A stretch of 6,995 nt of DNA, taken from Porticoccaceae bacterium (GTDB lineage: Bacteria > Pseudomonadota > Gammaproteobacteria > Pseudomonadales > Porticoccaceae). A model generated the notes under the pieces. That model made no database searches. It saw nothing but the letters and a program-made list of their open reading frames with translations, and was not told the origin of the DNA. The stretch covers positions 15,243-22,237 of the forward strand of contig DLXZ01000185.1 in assembly GCA_003448675.1 (NCBI GenBank). The letters run 5' to 3'. Positions 1 to 5,722 of the stretch are shown piece by piece; the first letter of the stretch is position 1; each line of letters starts with the position of its first letter. The position numbers were made by a program, and so were the translations under genes.

Positions 1-1188
1 CAGACCGGCACCGGCAAGACCGCCGGCTTTACCTTGCCACTGTTACAACGATTGATGTGCGCGGACAACGGTAACCGTAAACAAAAGACCGTTCGCGCAC
101 TGGTGCTCGCCCCTACCCGGGAACTGGCCGCCCAGGTCAGTGAAAATGTCAGGGCCTATAGCAAATACCTGCCGCTGCGTTCCACGGTTATTTTTGGTGG
201 CGTCAGTATCAACCCGCAAAAACAGAAACTGCGCAAAGGCATCGATATTCTTATCGCCACCCCCGGCAGATTGCTGGATCACGCCAATCAGAAGTCCGTG
301 GATTTGAGTCAGGTGGAGATTCTGGTCCTTGACGAAGCCGACCGCATGTTGGATATGGGCTTTATCCACGACATTCGCAAGGTGCTCTCCCTGCTACCCC
401 GGCAAAAACAAACGCTGCTGTTTTCCGCAACCTTCTCAAAGGAAATCAGAAAACTGGCCGACGGTCTGCTGGATACCCCAGCCCTTATTGAAGTCGCCCG
501 ACGCAACACAGCCGCCGAAACCGTTGAGCAGCTCATCCATCCGGTGGACAAAAAACGTAAAGCGGAACTGTTGTCGCTATTGATAGGTTCCAATAACTGG
601 CGCCAGGTACTGGTCTTTACCCGCACCAAGCATGGAGCCAACCGCCTGGCCCAGCATCTTGAAAAAGATGGGATTAATGCCGCCGCCATTCATGGCAACA
701 AAAGCCAGGGAGCTCGCACCCGGGCGCTGGCGGATTTTAAATCCGGCACGGTCCAGGTACTTGTCGCCACCGATATCGCCGCCCGCGGTCTGGATATTGA
801 CTTGCTACCCCATGTGGTTAACTTCGAGCTGCCCCACGTGCCGGAGGATTATGTACACCGGATTGGTCGCACCGGGCGAGCGGGCCAGGAAGGCCAGGCG
901 GTGTCACTGGTTTGTGTGGATGAATTAAAACTGCTGCGCGATATTGAACGACTCCTGAAAAAAGACATTCCCAGGCAAGTCATCGAAGGTTTTGAGCCTG
1001 ACCCCAGCATCAAAGCCGAACCTATTACCCAGGGTCGAGGAGGTCGACAACAGCGCGCACCCAAACCCTCAGCAAAACGGCATTCTGGCAGCGGCAACAG
1101 GCGCTCGGGGAAAGTCTCGCGTTCTGACAACAAATCCTCCCGCCAAAAACATTCAGAAAGAAATAACCGCGCGCGACTGGCCGGCTAA
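1..1188 (+). CDS. rhlE: DEAD-box ATP-dependent RNA helicase, RhlE type (5' end missing)
   Basis: This protein unwinds RNA using ATP in the cytoplasm; RhlE-family members act in ribosome maturation and RNA turnover. The reading frame is open from base 1, so the true start lies outside the window; the first visible residues are motif I (QTGTGKT). In visible-residue numbering, motif Ia (PTRELA) is at 38-43, then GG and TPGRL, motif II DEAD at 111-114, motif III SAT at 142-144, motif V ([10 protein letters not shown]) at 256-265, and motif VI ([10 protein letters not shown]) at 286-295. All core motifs are intact. The stretch after motif VI ([27 protein letters not shown]) is characteristic of RhlE rather than SrmB, DbpA or CsdA. 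From about residue 345 the tail is basic and rich in Arg, Lys, Ser, Gly and Asn, a typical disordered RNA-binding extension. The stop is TAA at 1186-1188. The gene converges on the leftward catabolic block and is probably functionally unrelated to it. The family call is very secure; the RhlE subfamily call is strong. Confidence 0.95.
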   Translation, partial: QTGTGKTAGFTLPLLQRLMCADNGNRKQKTVRALVLAPTRELAAQVSENVRAYSKYLPLRSTVIFGGVSINPQKQKLRKGIDILIATPGRLLDHANQKSVDLSQVEILVLDEADRMLDMGFIHDIRKVLSLLPRQKQTLLFSATFSKEIRKLADGLLDTPALIEVARRNTAAETVEQLIHPVDKKRKAELLSLLIGSNNWRQVLVFTRTKHGANRLAQHLEKDGINAAAIHGNKSQGARTRALADFKSGTVQVLVATDIAARGLDIDLLPHVVNFELPHVPEDYVHRIGRTGRAGQEGQAVSLVCVDELKLLRDIERLLKKDIPRQVIEGFEPDPSIKAEPITQGRGGRQQRAPKPSAKRHSGSGNRRSGKVSRSDNKSSRQKHSERNNRARLAG

Positions 1189-1244
1189 ACCTGACAAGGG
1201 CGAATGGACGAACCTCAAAAACCGAGAATGGGCTAATCAAAAGC

Positions 1245-1264
1245 GCGCCCGGCATGCCGGGCGC
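1245..1264 (-). terminator. Perfect 20-nt palindrome, likely intrinsic terminator of the leftward transcript
   Basis: The sequence GCGCCCGG-CATG-CCGGGCGC is a perfect inverted repeat: an 8-bp, almost all G/C stem with a 4-nt loop. Read on the - strand it is followed by GCTTTTGATT, a short and imperfect T-tract. On the + strand no T-tract follows. It lies 65 nt past the stop of the leftward monooxygenase gene and 56 nt past the stop of the helicase gene, between the two convergent genes. It is therefore best read as a terminator for the - strand. It could also slow or stop helicase transcription, or protect its mRNA 3' end. Confidence 0.55.
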
Positions 1265-1329
1265 CGCGATTGGGACTTATCTGGCCACAACAGGGAGATT
1301 CCTGATAAGTATTAACTGACCCGAGAAAA

Positions 1330-2523
1330 TCAGGTGATCTTGTCGGTAAAGTGCGGCAAGACCTGCTCGGTCAACAGCTCGAAGTGACGCATCATTTTGC
1401 TCTGCGGAATAAGGCCATTGTAAGTAAATAGCCAGAAGTAATCACATGGCAAATCGACAAAGAGTTTTTCAAGCTTTCGCTTCACAGTGTCAGGGCTGCC
1501 GCAAATGACCAGCCCTCGTTCTTCCATGGTCTCAAAGTTGTTGGGCACATCGAACGGCCCTTCTCCCGGGTTGGCTACCGCAGCGTTAAAGCCAAAGGGT
1601 CCGAAAAAATTACACCAGATATAAGAGCCGCCATTTCGGGCAATCTCGTAGGCTTCTTCATCGGTATCGGCAACGACAACTTCCCGTGTCATGCCCATTT
1701 TGTAGGGCTTGCCACATTTATCAGCAGCTTCCTTCGCAGCGCGTATGTGACTCTGAGCCACTTCCGTATTGGTAATAATTGTGATTGGAGTAACACCATT
1801 CTCCTGAGCCCAGACAATGGAACTTTCTGAAACACTGAAAGGCTGGAACAGCTCGAGCGTACGTTTTTCATAGGTTGGTGGCGTTATACCAATTTCAGTC
1901 AGATAACCTTTGTCATCAACACCCTGCCCGTATCTGCGGGTGACATCGTGAGTCGCCCAAAAGGTGTTTGCAGGTGGAATTTCCCAGTGCTTACTCTTGT
2001 GGGAAAAAGTATCTTGGCTCCAGGCCTTTTTAATAATTTCGAAGTGATCGTAATAAAGCTCTTTCTTCAATGCATCATAGGCTTCCGCGCCCAACTCGTC
2101 TTCGCTGGCCATACCGTCGATCTGTTGGCCCAGGGTCGCTACCCAGCGGGGCTGATAGCCTCGGGCAAAGCCGGCGAAGCTACGACCTCCCAACATCTGG
2201 TCTACCATGGCGATGTCTTCGGCCAGACGAATCGGGTTATGCGACGGCAGCACATTGCCCAGCTGGCCGAATTTCATATTTTTGGTTTGCATCCCGAAAT
2301 ACAGGTTGAGCAATACCGGATTGGTTGACACCTCTTCACCCTCGATATGAAAATGATGCTCGGTGGTGCCCATGCCGTAGTAACCGTGCTCATCCATATA
2401 TTGGACTTGCTCGGTGACTTCCTTCAGCATCTGCTGATACAGGTCGGTGCGCTTACCGGCCATGCCCTTTTCGATTTCCTGTTGATTGCCGACCACCGGC
2501 AAATAAAACGCGCCTACTTCCAC
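1330..2523 (-). CDS. LLM-class (luciferase-like) flavin-dependent monooxygenase
   Basis: This 397-residue protein belongs to the bacterial-luciferase-like superfamily: TIM-barrel enzymes that use reduced FMN or F420 with a substrate, often activating O2. Visible hallmarks are an N-terminal strand (VGAFYLPV), TEHHF at 54-58, a long conserved block at 90-114 (NVLPSHNPIRLAEDIA onward to the GGR), ARGYQ at 120-124, and a C-terminal GSPDTVKRKLEKL segment at 342-354 typical of the family. Length is slightly above the usual 330-380. The start is GTG at 2523, chosen because a perfect AGGAGG (2530-2535) sits 6 nt upstream. A 155-nt gap separates it from the preceding gene, so it may have its own promoter. 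The substrate cannot be read from sequence. Gammaproteobacteria usually lack F420, so FMN is the likelier cofactor, and a separate flavin reductase, not seen here, would then be needed. The family is secure; a role in the neighbouring acyl-CoA pathway is inferred only from position. Confidence 0.9.
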   Translation of the reverse strand: MEVGAFYLPVVGNQQEIEKGMAGKRTDLYQQMLKEVTEQVQYMDEHGYYGMGTTEHHFHIEGEEVSTNPVLLNLYFGMQTKNMKFGQLGNVLPSHNPIRLAEDIAMVDQMLGGRSFAGFARGYQPRWVATLGQQIDGMASEDELGAEAYDALKKELYYDHFEIIKKAWSQDTFSHKSKHWEIPPANTFWATHDVTRRYGQGVDDKGYLTEIGITPPTYEKRTLELFQPFSVSESSIVWAQENGVTPITIITNTEVAQSHIRAAKEAADKCGKPYKMGMTREVVVADTDEEAYEIARNGGSYIWCNFFGPFGFNAAVANPGEGPFDVPNNFETMEERGLVICGSPDTVKRKLEKLFVDLPCDYFWLFTYNGLIPQSKMMRHFELLTEQVLPHFTDKIT

Positions 2524-2529
2524 TACTAA

Positions 2530-2535
2530 CCTCCT
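2530..2535 (-). promoter_or_regulatory. Strong Shine-Dalgarno AGGAGG for the GTG-started monooxygenase
   Basis: On the - strand a full AGGAGG lies 6 nt before the GTG at 2523. It is the best ribosome-binding site in the window and fixes this GTG as the start, since GTG alone would be ambiguous. It suggests high translation of the monooxygenase relative to its neighbours, whose sites are only AGGA, AGG or GAG. Confidence 0.8.
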
Positions 2536-2563
2536 AAACAGGTCATGTCATTGACGAATATCG

Positions 2564-2601
2564 ATGCGTTTAACCAGAAACCTCTGTTAACCATTACGCA
2601 T
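2564..2601. repeat. Imperfect 38-nt inverted repeat upstream of the monooxygenase gene
   Basis: Three arm segments pair across a centre at AACC. The outer arms are ATGCGT (2564-2569) with ACGCAT (2596-2601), the middle arms TTAA with TTAA, and the inner arms CAGA with TCTG. This gives 14 paired positions, interrupted by a single-base bulge and an asymmetric internal loop. It lies 40-78 nt upstream of the GTG start in a 155-nt AT-rich gap. It could be a repressor operator (dyad) or a hairpin in the 5' leader of the monooxygenase mRNA. I see no convincing -35/-10 pair to decide between these; the best -10-like string is TATGGT on the - strand, near 2613-2620. Confidence 0.4.
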
Positions 2602-2673
2602 CTACAAGGTACACCATACTAGCCAGGAGACGCGCTAAAGGCTACGCCCTGGCAGAATCCTCAGTGATTTCTT

Positions 2674-2688
2674 TGCGGCTACGCCGCA
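2674..2688. repeat. Short hairpin over a stop codon, with a repeated 9-mer nearby
   Basis: TGCGGC-TAC-GCCGCA is a perfect 6-bp stem with a 3-nt loop. It overlaps the TAG stop of the L7/L12-like gene (2679-2681). Its core GGCTACGCC (2677-2685) occurs again at 2640-2648. No T-tract follows on either strand, so a rho-independent terminator is unlikely. It may modestly stabilise the 3' end of the upstream transcript. Confidence 0.3.
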
Positions 2689-2987
2689 GGCCCTATAAAC
2701 AGTTTGTAAAGTCCATAAAGCAGAACAAGAAAAACACCAATAATGAGCACGGAGGTGAAACTGACACCCTCGGTGACCGGAGTTCGTGAGCCCAGCTCCG
2801 GGTGCCCCGCTAAATAGCTCTCAATTGCCTCGCGGGCTTCCTTGAGGCCAATACCTCGGGCTTCACGGAGAAGCTTTATCGCATCGATTTTTCGGCGGGC
2901 GCGCAAAGCCCGCAGGACATCGTCCGGCAGTTGCGAGCCTGCAAGGTCAACGTTTGGCAATTGAGAATCTGGTAGTTGGGAAGACAT
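2679..2987 (-). CDS. Small membrane-anchored protein with L7/L12 C-terminal-like domain
   Basis: This 102-residue protein has three parts. Residues 1-22 form a polar N-terminus with SQLP three times (3-6, 8-11, 18-21). Residues about 24-60 resemble the C-terminal domain of ribosomal protein L7/L12: KIDAIKLLREARGIGLKEA matches the conserved helix-turn-helix in which L7/L12 contacts translation GTPases. Residues 78-98 are one strongly hydrophobic transmembrane segment (FTSVLIIGVFLVLLYGLYKLF), followed by a very short tail. There is no signal peptide, so the L7/L12-like part is probably cytoplasmic with the anchor at the C-terminus. It is not the ribosomal stalk protein itself, since the dimerisation domain is absent. 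The start is ATG at 2987 and is fixed by an in-frame TAA immediately before it; the ribosome-binding site is weak. It lies 57 nt downstream of the crotonase gene in the same orientation. Small L7/L12-domain membrane proteins of unknown role are seen in Proteobacteria; no function can be assigned here. Confidence 0.85.
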   Translation of the reverse strand: MSSQLPDSQLPNVDLAGSQLPDDVLRALRARRKIDAIKLLREARGIGLKEAREAIESYLAGHPELGSRTPVTEGVSFTSVLIIGVFLVLLYGLYKLFIGPAA

Positions 2988-3044
2988 TTACTGTTTACTC
3001 TGTCCTGCCCTTTCCATAAGCATCACCACGGCTCCACGCCCCGG

Positions 3045-3842
3045 TTAGCGGCCTTTAAAAACAGCTTCCCGGCCTTCCAGCGCCGCATCCAGGGCTTCGA
3101 GATGATCCTCGGTTTGCTGGAGCGTTGCCTGCATACCAGCAGCCATTTCGAGTGCTGCATTGACCGGCATATCCTGGGAAGCCCGCAACAGCTTTTTAGC
3201 CATCCGTACGCCAATGGGCGGGTGGGCGACAATGCGTTTTGCCATGGCCCTGGCGGTATCGAGCAGTTGCTCTGGAGCCACCACCTCGGAAACCATGCCC
3301 CATTTATCAGCCTTGGTGGCATCGATCATGTCACAGGTATAACTCATTTCGCAGGCCCGCGACCAGCCGATTACCCGTGGCAAAAACCAGGCACCACCGT
3401 CACCGGGAATCAGCCCCACGCGCATAAAACTCTCGGCAAAAATAGCCTTTTCCGAGGCGATACGGATATCGCACATCATGGTCAGATCACAGCCCGCGCC
3501 GATGGCGTGACCATTGACAGCGGCAATGGTGGGCACGGTAATGGACTCCATGGTGCGGGGAATATTCTGGATGCCATCGGTATACCAGCGGCGCAGCTCA
3601 TTGGCGCTGAGATTTCGTTCCTGAGTCATGGCGCGGATTTCCTTCAGGTTGCCACCCGAGGAAAAGCTTTTGCCGGCACCAGTAATGATCACGCAACTGA
3701 CCGACTCGTCAGCATCGGCTTTTTTTAATTTTTCCACCAAATCGGGGACCAGGTCGTGGGACAGAGCATTGCGGGTGTCGGGGCGATTCAGGGTCAACAC
3801 CACCACGCGGCCATCCTGTTCGTACGATACGGGTTCGCTCAT
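3045..3842 (-). CDS. Crotonase-fold protein (enoyl-CoA hydratase/isomerase family), probably not a classical hydratase
   Basis: This 265-residue protein is of normal length for the crotonase superfamily, cytoplasmic enzymes that stabilise a CoA-thioester enolate in an oxyanion hole. The oxyanion-hole segments are present: FSSGGN at 60-65 and NGHAIGAGCDL at 110-120. The C-terminus carries the family EGREAVFKGR ending. Aligned by eye with rat mitochondrial hydratase, the first catalytic Glu (Glu144 there) is Asp119 here and the second (Glu164) is Phe139. The GLIPGDGGAWFLPR block at 143-156 resembles the GLVPDSGGTWSLPR block of PaaG-type isomerases, with an Asp (148) one position away from the PaaG Asp. 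An isomerase, a dienoyl-CoA-type activity or a related reaction is therefore likelier than simple hydration. The start is ATG at 3842 with AGGA (3850-3853) 7 nt upstream. It follows the CitE-like gene after a 62-nt AT-rich gap. The superfamily is secure; the reaction is not. Confidence 0.93.
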   Translation of the reverse strand: MSEPVSYEQDGRVVVLTLNRPDTRNALSHDLVPDLVEKLKKADADESVSCVIITGAGKSFSSGGNLKEIRAMTQERNLSANELRRWYTDGIQNIPRTMESITVPTIAAVNGHAIGAGCDLTMMCDIRIASEKAIFAESFMRVGLIPGDGGAWFLPRVIGWSRACEMSYTCDMIDATKADKWGMVSEVVAPEQLLDTARAMAKRIVAHPPIGVRMAKKLLRASQDMPVNAALEMAAGMQATLQQTEDHLEALDAALEGREAVFKGR

Positions 3843-3852
3843 TGTTTTTTCC

Positions 3853-3891
3853 TAATCAGGTTTTTAATCAGTTTTAAAATAATAAAATTTT
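3853..3891. repeat. AT-rich gap with a direct repeat and a mirror repeat
   Basis: Between the CitE-like and crotonase genes, TAATCAG occurs at 3853-3859 and again at 3865-3871, a 12-nt period. Next to it, 3872-3891 reads TTTTAAAATA followed by its mirror image ATAAAATTTT, and a further T-run continues to 3894. The gap is almost all A/T, in contrast to its GC-rich neighbours. It may simply be a low-complexity spacer, or it may contain an internal promoter with an A-tract upstream element. I cannot identify a clean -35/-10 pair. Confidence 0.35.
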
Positions 3892-3904
3892 TTTGTTGTG
3901 GAAA

Positions 3905-4789
3905 TTAACGCTCGGCAATTGCCCGATGTTTTTCCAGCACTTCCCGGGCGCGGGCAACGATTGGTGCATCGATCATTTTGCCCTTGTATTCCACGGCACC
4001 ACGACCTTCAGCCTGGGCCTGCTCATAGGTATCCAGCAAACCAGTGGCATGCTCCACTTCCTTCGCAGAGGGAACAAACTCTTCATTCATAATGCTGATC
4101 TGGCTGGGATGAATACCCGGCGCGCCAGCGAAGCCGAGTTTTTTCGCTTGCTGAATTTTGCGGCGAAACTCACCCAGATCGGAATAATCGGCGATGGTGC
4201 CGACAAAGCCGAAGGGTAATATCCCGGCCTTGCGGGCGGCAAAGACCAACTGCTGATTGACATAAAAAAGCCCTTCCTCGAAAGGCTCCATGCCGACCTC
4301 GGAGGAAAAATCCTCGGCGCCGACAAACATGCCCATCATCCGTGGTGAAGCACCGGCAATGTCGTCGATATTGCGCATGCCCTCCACCCCTTCGATCAGG
4401 GCGAGAATGCGGGTGCTACCCCGGGACAGGCGCTTTTCCACTTCGACTTCATCGATCACTTCGGCGATAAAGCGAATATGCTCGGCGCTATCGACCTTGG
4501 GCACAGCAATGGTATGTACGTGCTCGCAGACCGAGGTTTCGATGTCCCGCACCGCCAGACGCCAGGGCCGGTTAATACGCACCAGCACATCCAGACCGTG
4601 ACCAGCTACCGTGGCCGCGGCCTGTGGCACCATATTTCGCGCGGCGTCTTTTTCCGGCAGCACCACGCTGTCTTCCAGGTCGAGGATGATGGCATCGGCG
4701 CCACGGGTGTGGGCCTTGGCGACAAACTTTTCCACATTGGCAGGCACAAACAGGAGGGAGCGCCACAGAGGTAAATCAGACTGGCTCAT
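3905..4789 (-). CDS. CitE/HpcH-HpaI-family acyl-CoA lyase (CitE-like, stand-alone)
   Basis: This 294-residue protein is a TIM-barrel C-C lyase of the CitE/HpcH superfamily, whose members cleave malyl-, citramalyl- or citryl-type CoA thioesters into acetyl- or acyl-CoA and a keto acid using Mg2+. Motifs in order are RSLLFVPA (10-17), LDLEDSV (36-42), a conserved substrate Arg (71, RIN), VPKV (96-99), the Mg-ligand Glu133 (LIEG), GAEDFS (157-162) with the second metal ligand Asp160, and GIHPSQI (225-231). The C-terminal part includes GKMIDAPIVARAREVL. All catalytic positions I can recognise are intact. There are no citrate lyase alpha or gamma subunit genes nearby, so it is a stand-alone lyase rather than part of citrate lyase. 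The start is ATG at 4789 with AAGGA (4796-4800) 6 nt upstream. It follows the hydratase gene by 51 nt. Citramalyl-CoA or beta-methylmalyl-CoA lyase are reasonable candidates given that hydratase; the actual substrate is unproven. Confidence 0.92.
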   Translation of the reverse strand: MSQSDLPLWRSLLFVPANVEKFVAKAHTRGADAIILDLEDSVVLPEKDAARNMVPQAAATVAGHGLDVLVRINRPWRLAVRDIETSVCEHVHTIAVPKVDSAEHIRFIAEVIDEVEVEKRLSRGSTRILALIEGVEGMRNIDDIAGASPRMMGMFVGAEDFSSEVGMEPFEEGLFYVNQQLVFAARKAGILPFGFVGTIADYSDLGEFRRKIQQAKKLGFAGAPGIHPSQISIMNEEFVPSAKEVEHATGLLDTYEQAQAEGRGAVEYKGKMIDAPIVARAREVLEKHRAIAER

Positions 4790-4840
4790 ATTCTTTCCTT
4801 CAAGCAGCGTTATTTCATGGCGCGATAATTGAAAACAGCA

Positions 4841-5695
4841 TTATTTGCGCAGCACCGCCTTGGCCTGCATGGTCATGGCGCCTTCGTGGTCGACCACCCA
4901 CAAGCTCAGGCCTTCTTCTGTCTCACATCCCTGTAATTGAAAGGGGTTGCCATCGATCAAGGGGCGCACGGCGCGGAAATCAAAGTGTTGAACTTCCGCC
5001 CCGGGGAACTGCTCCCGCACCAGGTCCACCAAAAACGTGGCGCTCAGCGGGCCGTGGACCACGAGGCCGGAATAGCCTTCCTCATTCATGGCGTAATCGC
5101 GGTCGTAGTGAATGCGGTGGCTGTTAAAGGTCAGCGCCGAATAACGAAACAGCAACACCGGGTCGGCGATGACTTCCCGGCTGAACTGGGCTTCGGCGGG
5201 CGGGGCCATGGGCTTGGGTGGCGGCGCGTTGGGATCGGGGTCTTCCCGGTAAACAATATTCTGGTTTTCCCGAATACAAAGGGTATCGCCGACCAGTATG
5301 TCGTGACCGACGGTGACAAACACCAGATCACCGGTGCCGCCCTGCTTGTGTTTTACACTTTGAATGGTACTGACCTTTTGCGCGGTATCGCCTACCCGCA
5401 AGGGCGCAAAAAACTCAACATCGCCGGAGGCCCACATACGCCGGGGCAGAGTCACGGGCGGGAAAAAGCCGCCGCGTTTGGGATGGCCATCGTGTCCGAT
5501 CTCCGAAGCCCGGGCGGCGCCGAAAAAATACAGCCAGTGCCAGGGCTGGGGTAGCTCATCACCGGCGTTGAGCGCTTTTTCCCAGTCCAGGGTTGCCGCC
5601 ATACCCCGGGCAGCGGTAAGGGAAATCAACTCCTCTCGGCTTTGCTGTTTACCTTCCCACTGTTTCAAGTGGTCTATATCTATGGTGCTCATCAT
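4841..5695 (-). CDS. MaoC/HTD2-type double-hotdog acyl-CoA hydratase
   Basis: This protein of about 284 residues has the build of HTD2-type dehydratases/hydratases, a group that includes mesaconyl-C4-CoA hydratase and itaconyl-CoA hydratases. Numbering from this start, the N-terminal hotdog half carries the PQPWHWLYFF (49-58) and GGFFPPVTLPRRMW (75-88) blocks. A Pro-rich linker (PDPNAPPPKPMAPP) follows at about 153-166. The C-terminal half holds the hydratase-2-like active-site region, RYSALTFNSHRIHYD at 184-198 and then GYSGLVVHGPL at 207-217; His193 and His196 are the most likely catalytic histidines, with Asn191 nearby. It would add water reversibly to an enoyl-CoA. An in-frame TTG at 5701 is unlikely as start because the AGG (5702-5704) directly abuts it. 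ATG at 5695 is 6 nt from that AGG and was chosen; ATG at 5692, giving MSTIDIDHL, is nearly as good. It lies 27 nt after the dehydrogenase gene, so co-transcription is likely. The family is secure; the substrate is not. Confidence 0.9.
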   Translation of the reverse strand: MMSTIDIDHLKQWEGKQQSREELISLTAARGMAATLDWEKALNAGDELPQPWHWLYFFGAARASEIGHDGHPKRGGFFPPVTLPRRMWASGDVEFFAPLRVGDTAQKVSTIQSVKHKQGGTGDLVFVTVGHDILVGDTLCIRENQNIVYREDPDPNAPPPKPMAPPAEAQFSREVIADPVLLFRYSALTFNSHRIHYDRDYAMNEEGYSGLVVHGPLSATFLVDLVREQFPGAEVQHFDFRAVRPLIDGNPFQLQGCETEEGLSLWVVDHEGAMTMQAKAVLRK

Positions 5696-5722
5696 TACCA
5701 ACCTGTATTTTTTACTTAGCCA

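Noticed and set aside
992..1315. A 107-codon + strand frame overlapping the helicase 3' end and running into the intergenic region
   Set aside because: It overlaps the helicase tail in another frame, reads through the likely terminator hairpin, and has no recognisable domain.
2976..3728. A 250-codon open frame on the + strand opposite the crotonase gene
   Set aside because: It is antisense to a clear crotonase; the translation is His-, Gly- and Ala-rich without motifs, typical of a shadow frame.
3905..4789. The citrate lyase beta subunit (citE) as a literal gene assignment
   Set aside because: No citrate lyase alpha, gamma or accessory genes are present, and stand-alone CitE-like proteins have other CoA-thioester substrates.
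4937..5554. A 205-codon open frame on the + strand opposite the hydratase gene
   Set aside because: It lies entirely within the hydratase gene on the other strand and shows no independent motifs or ribosome-binding support.
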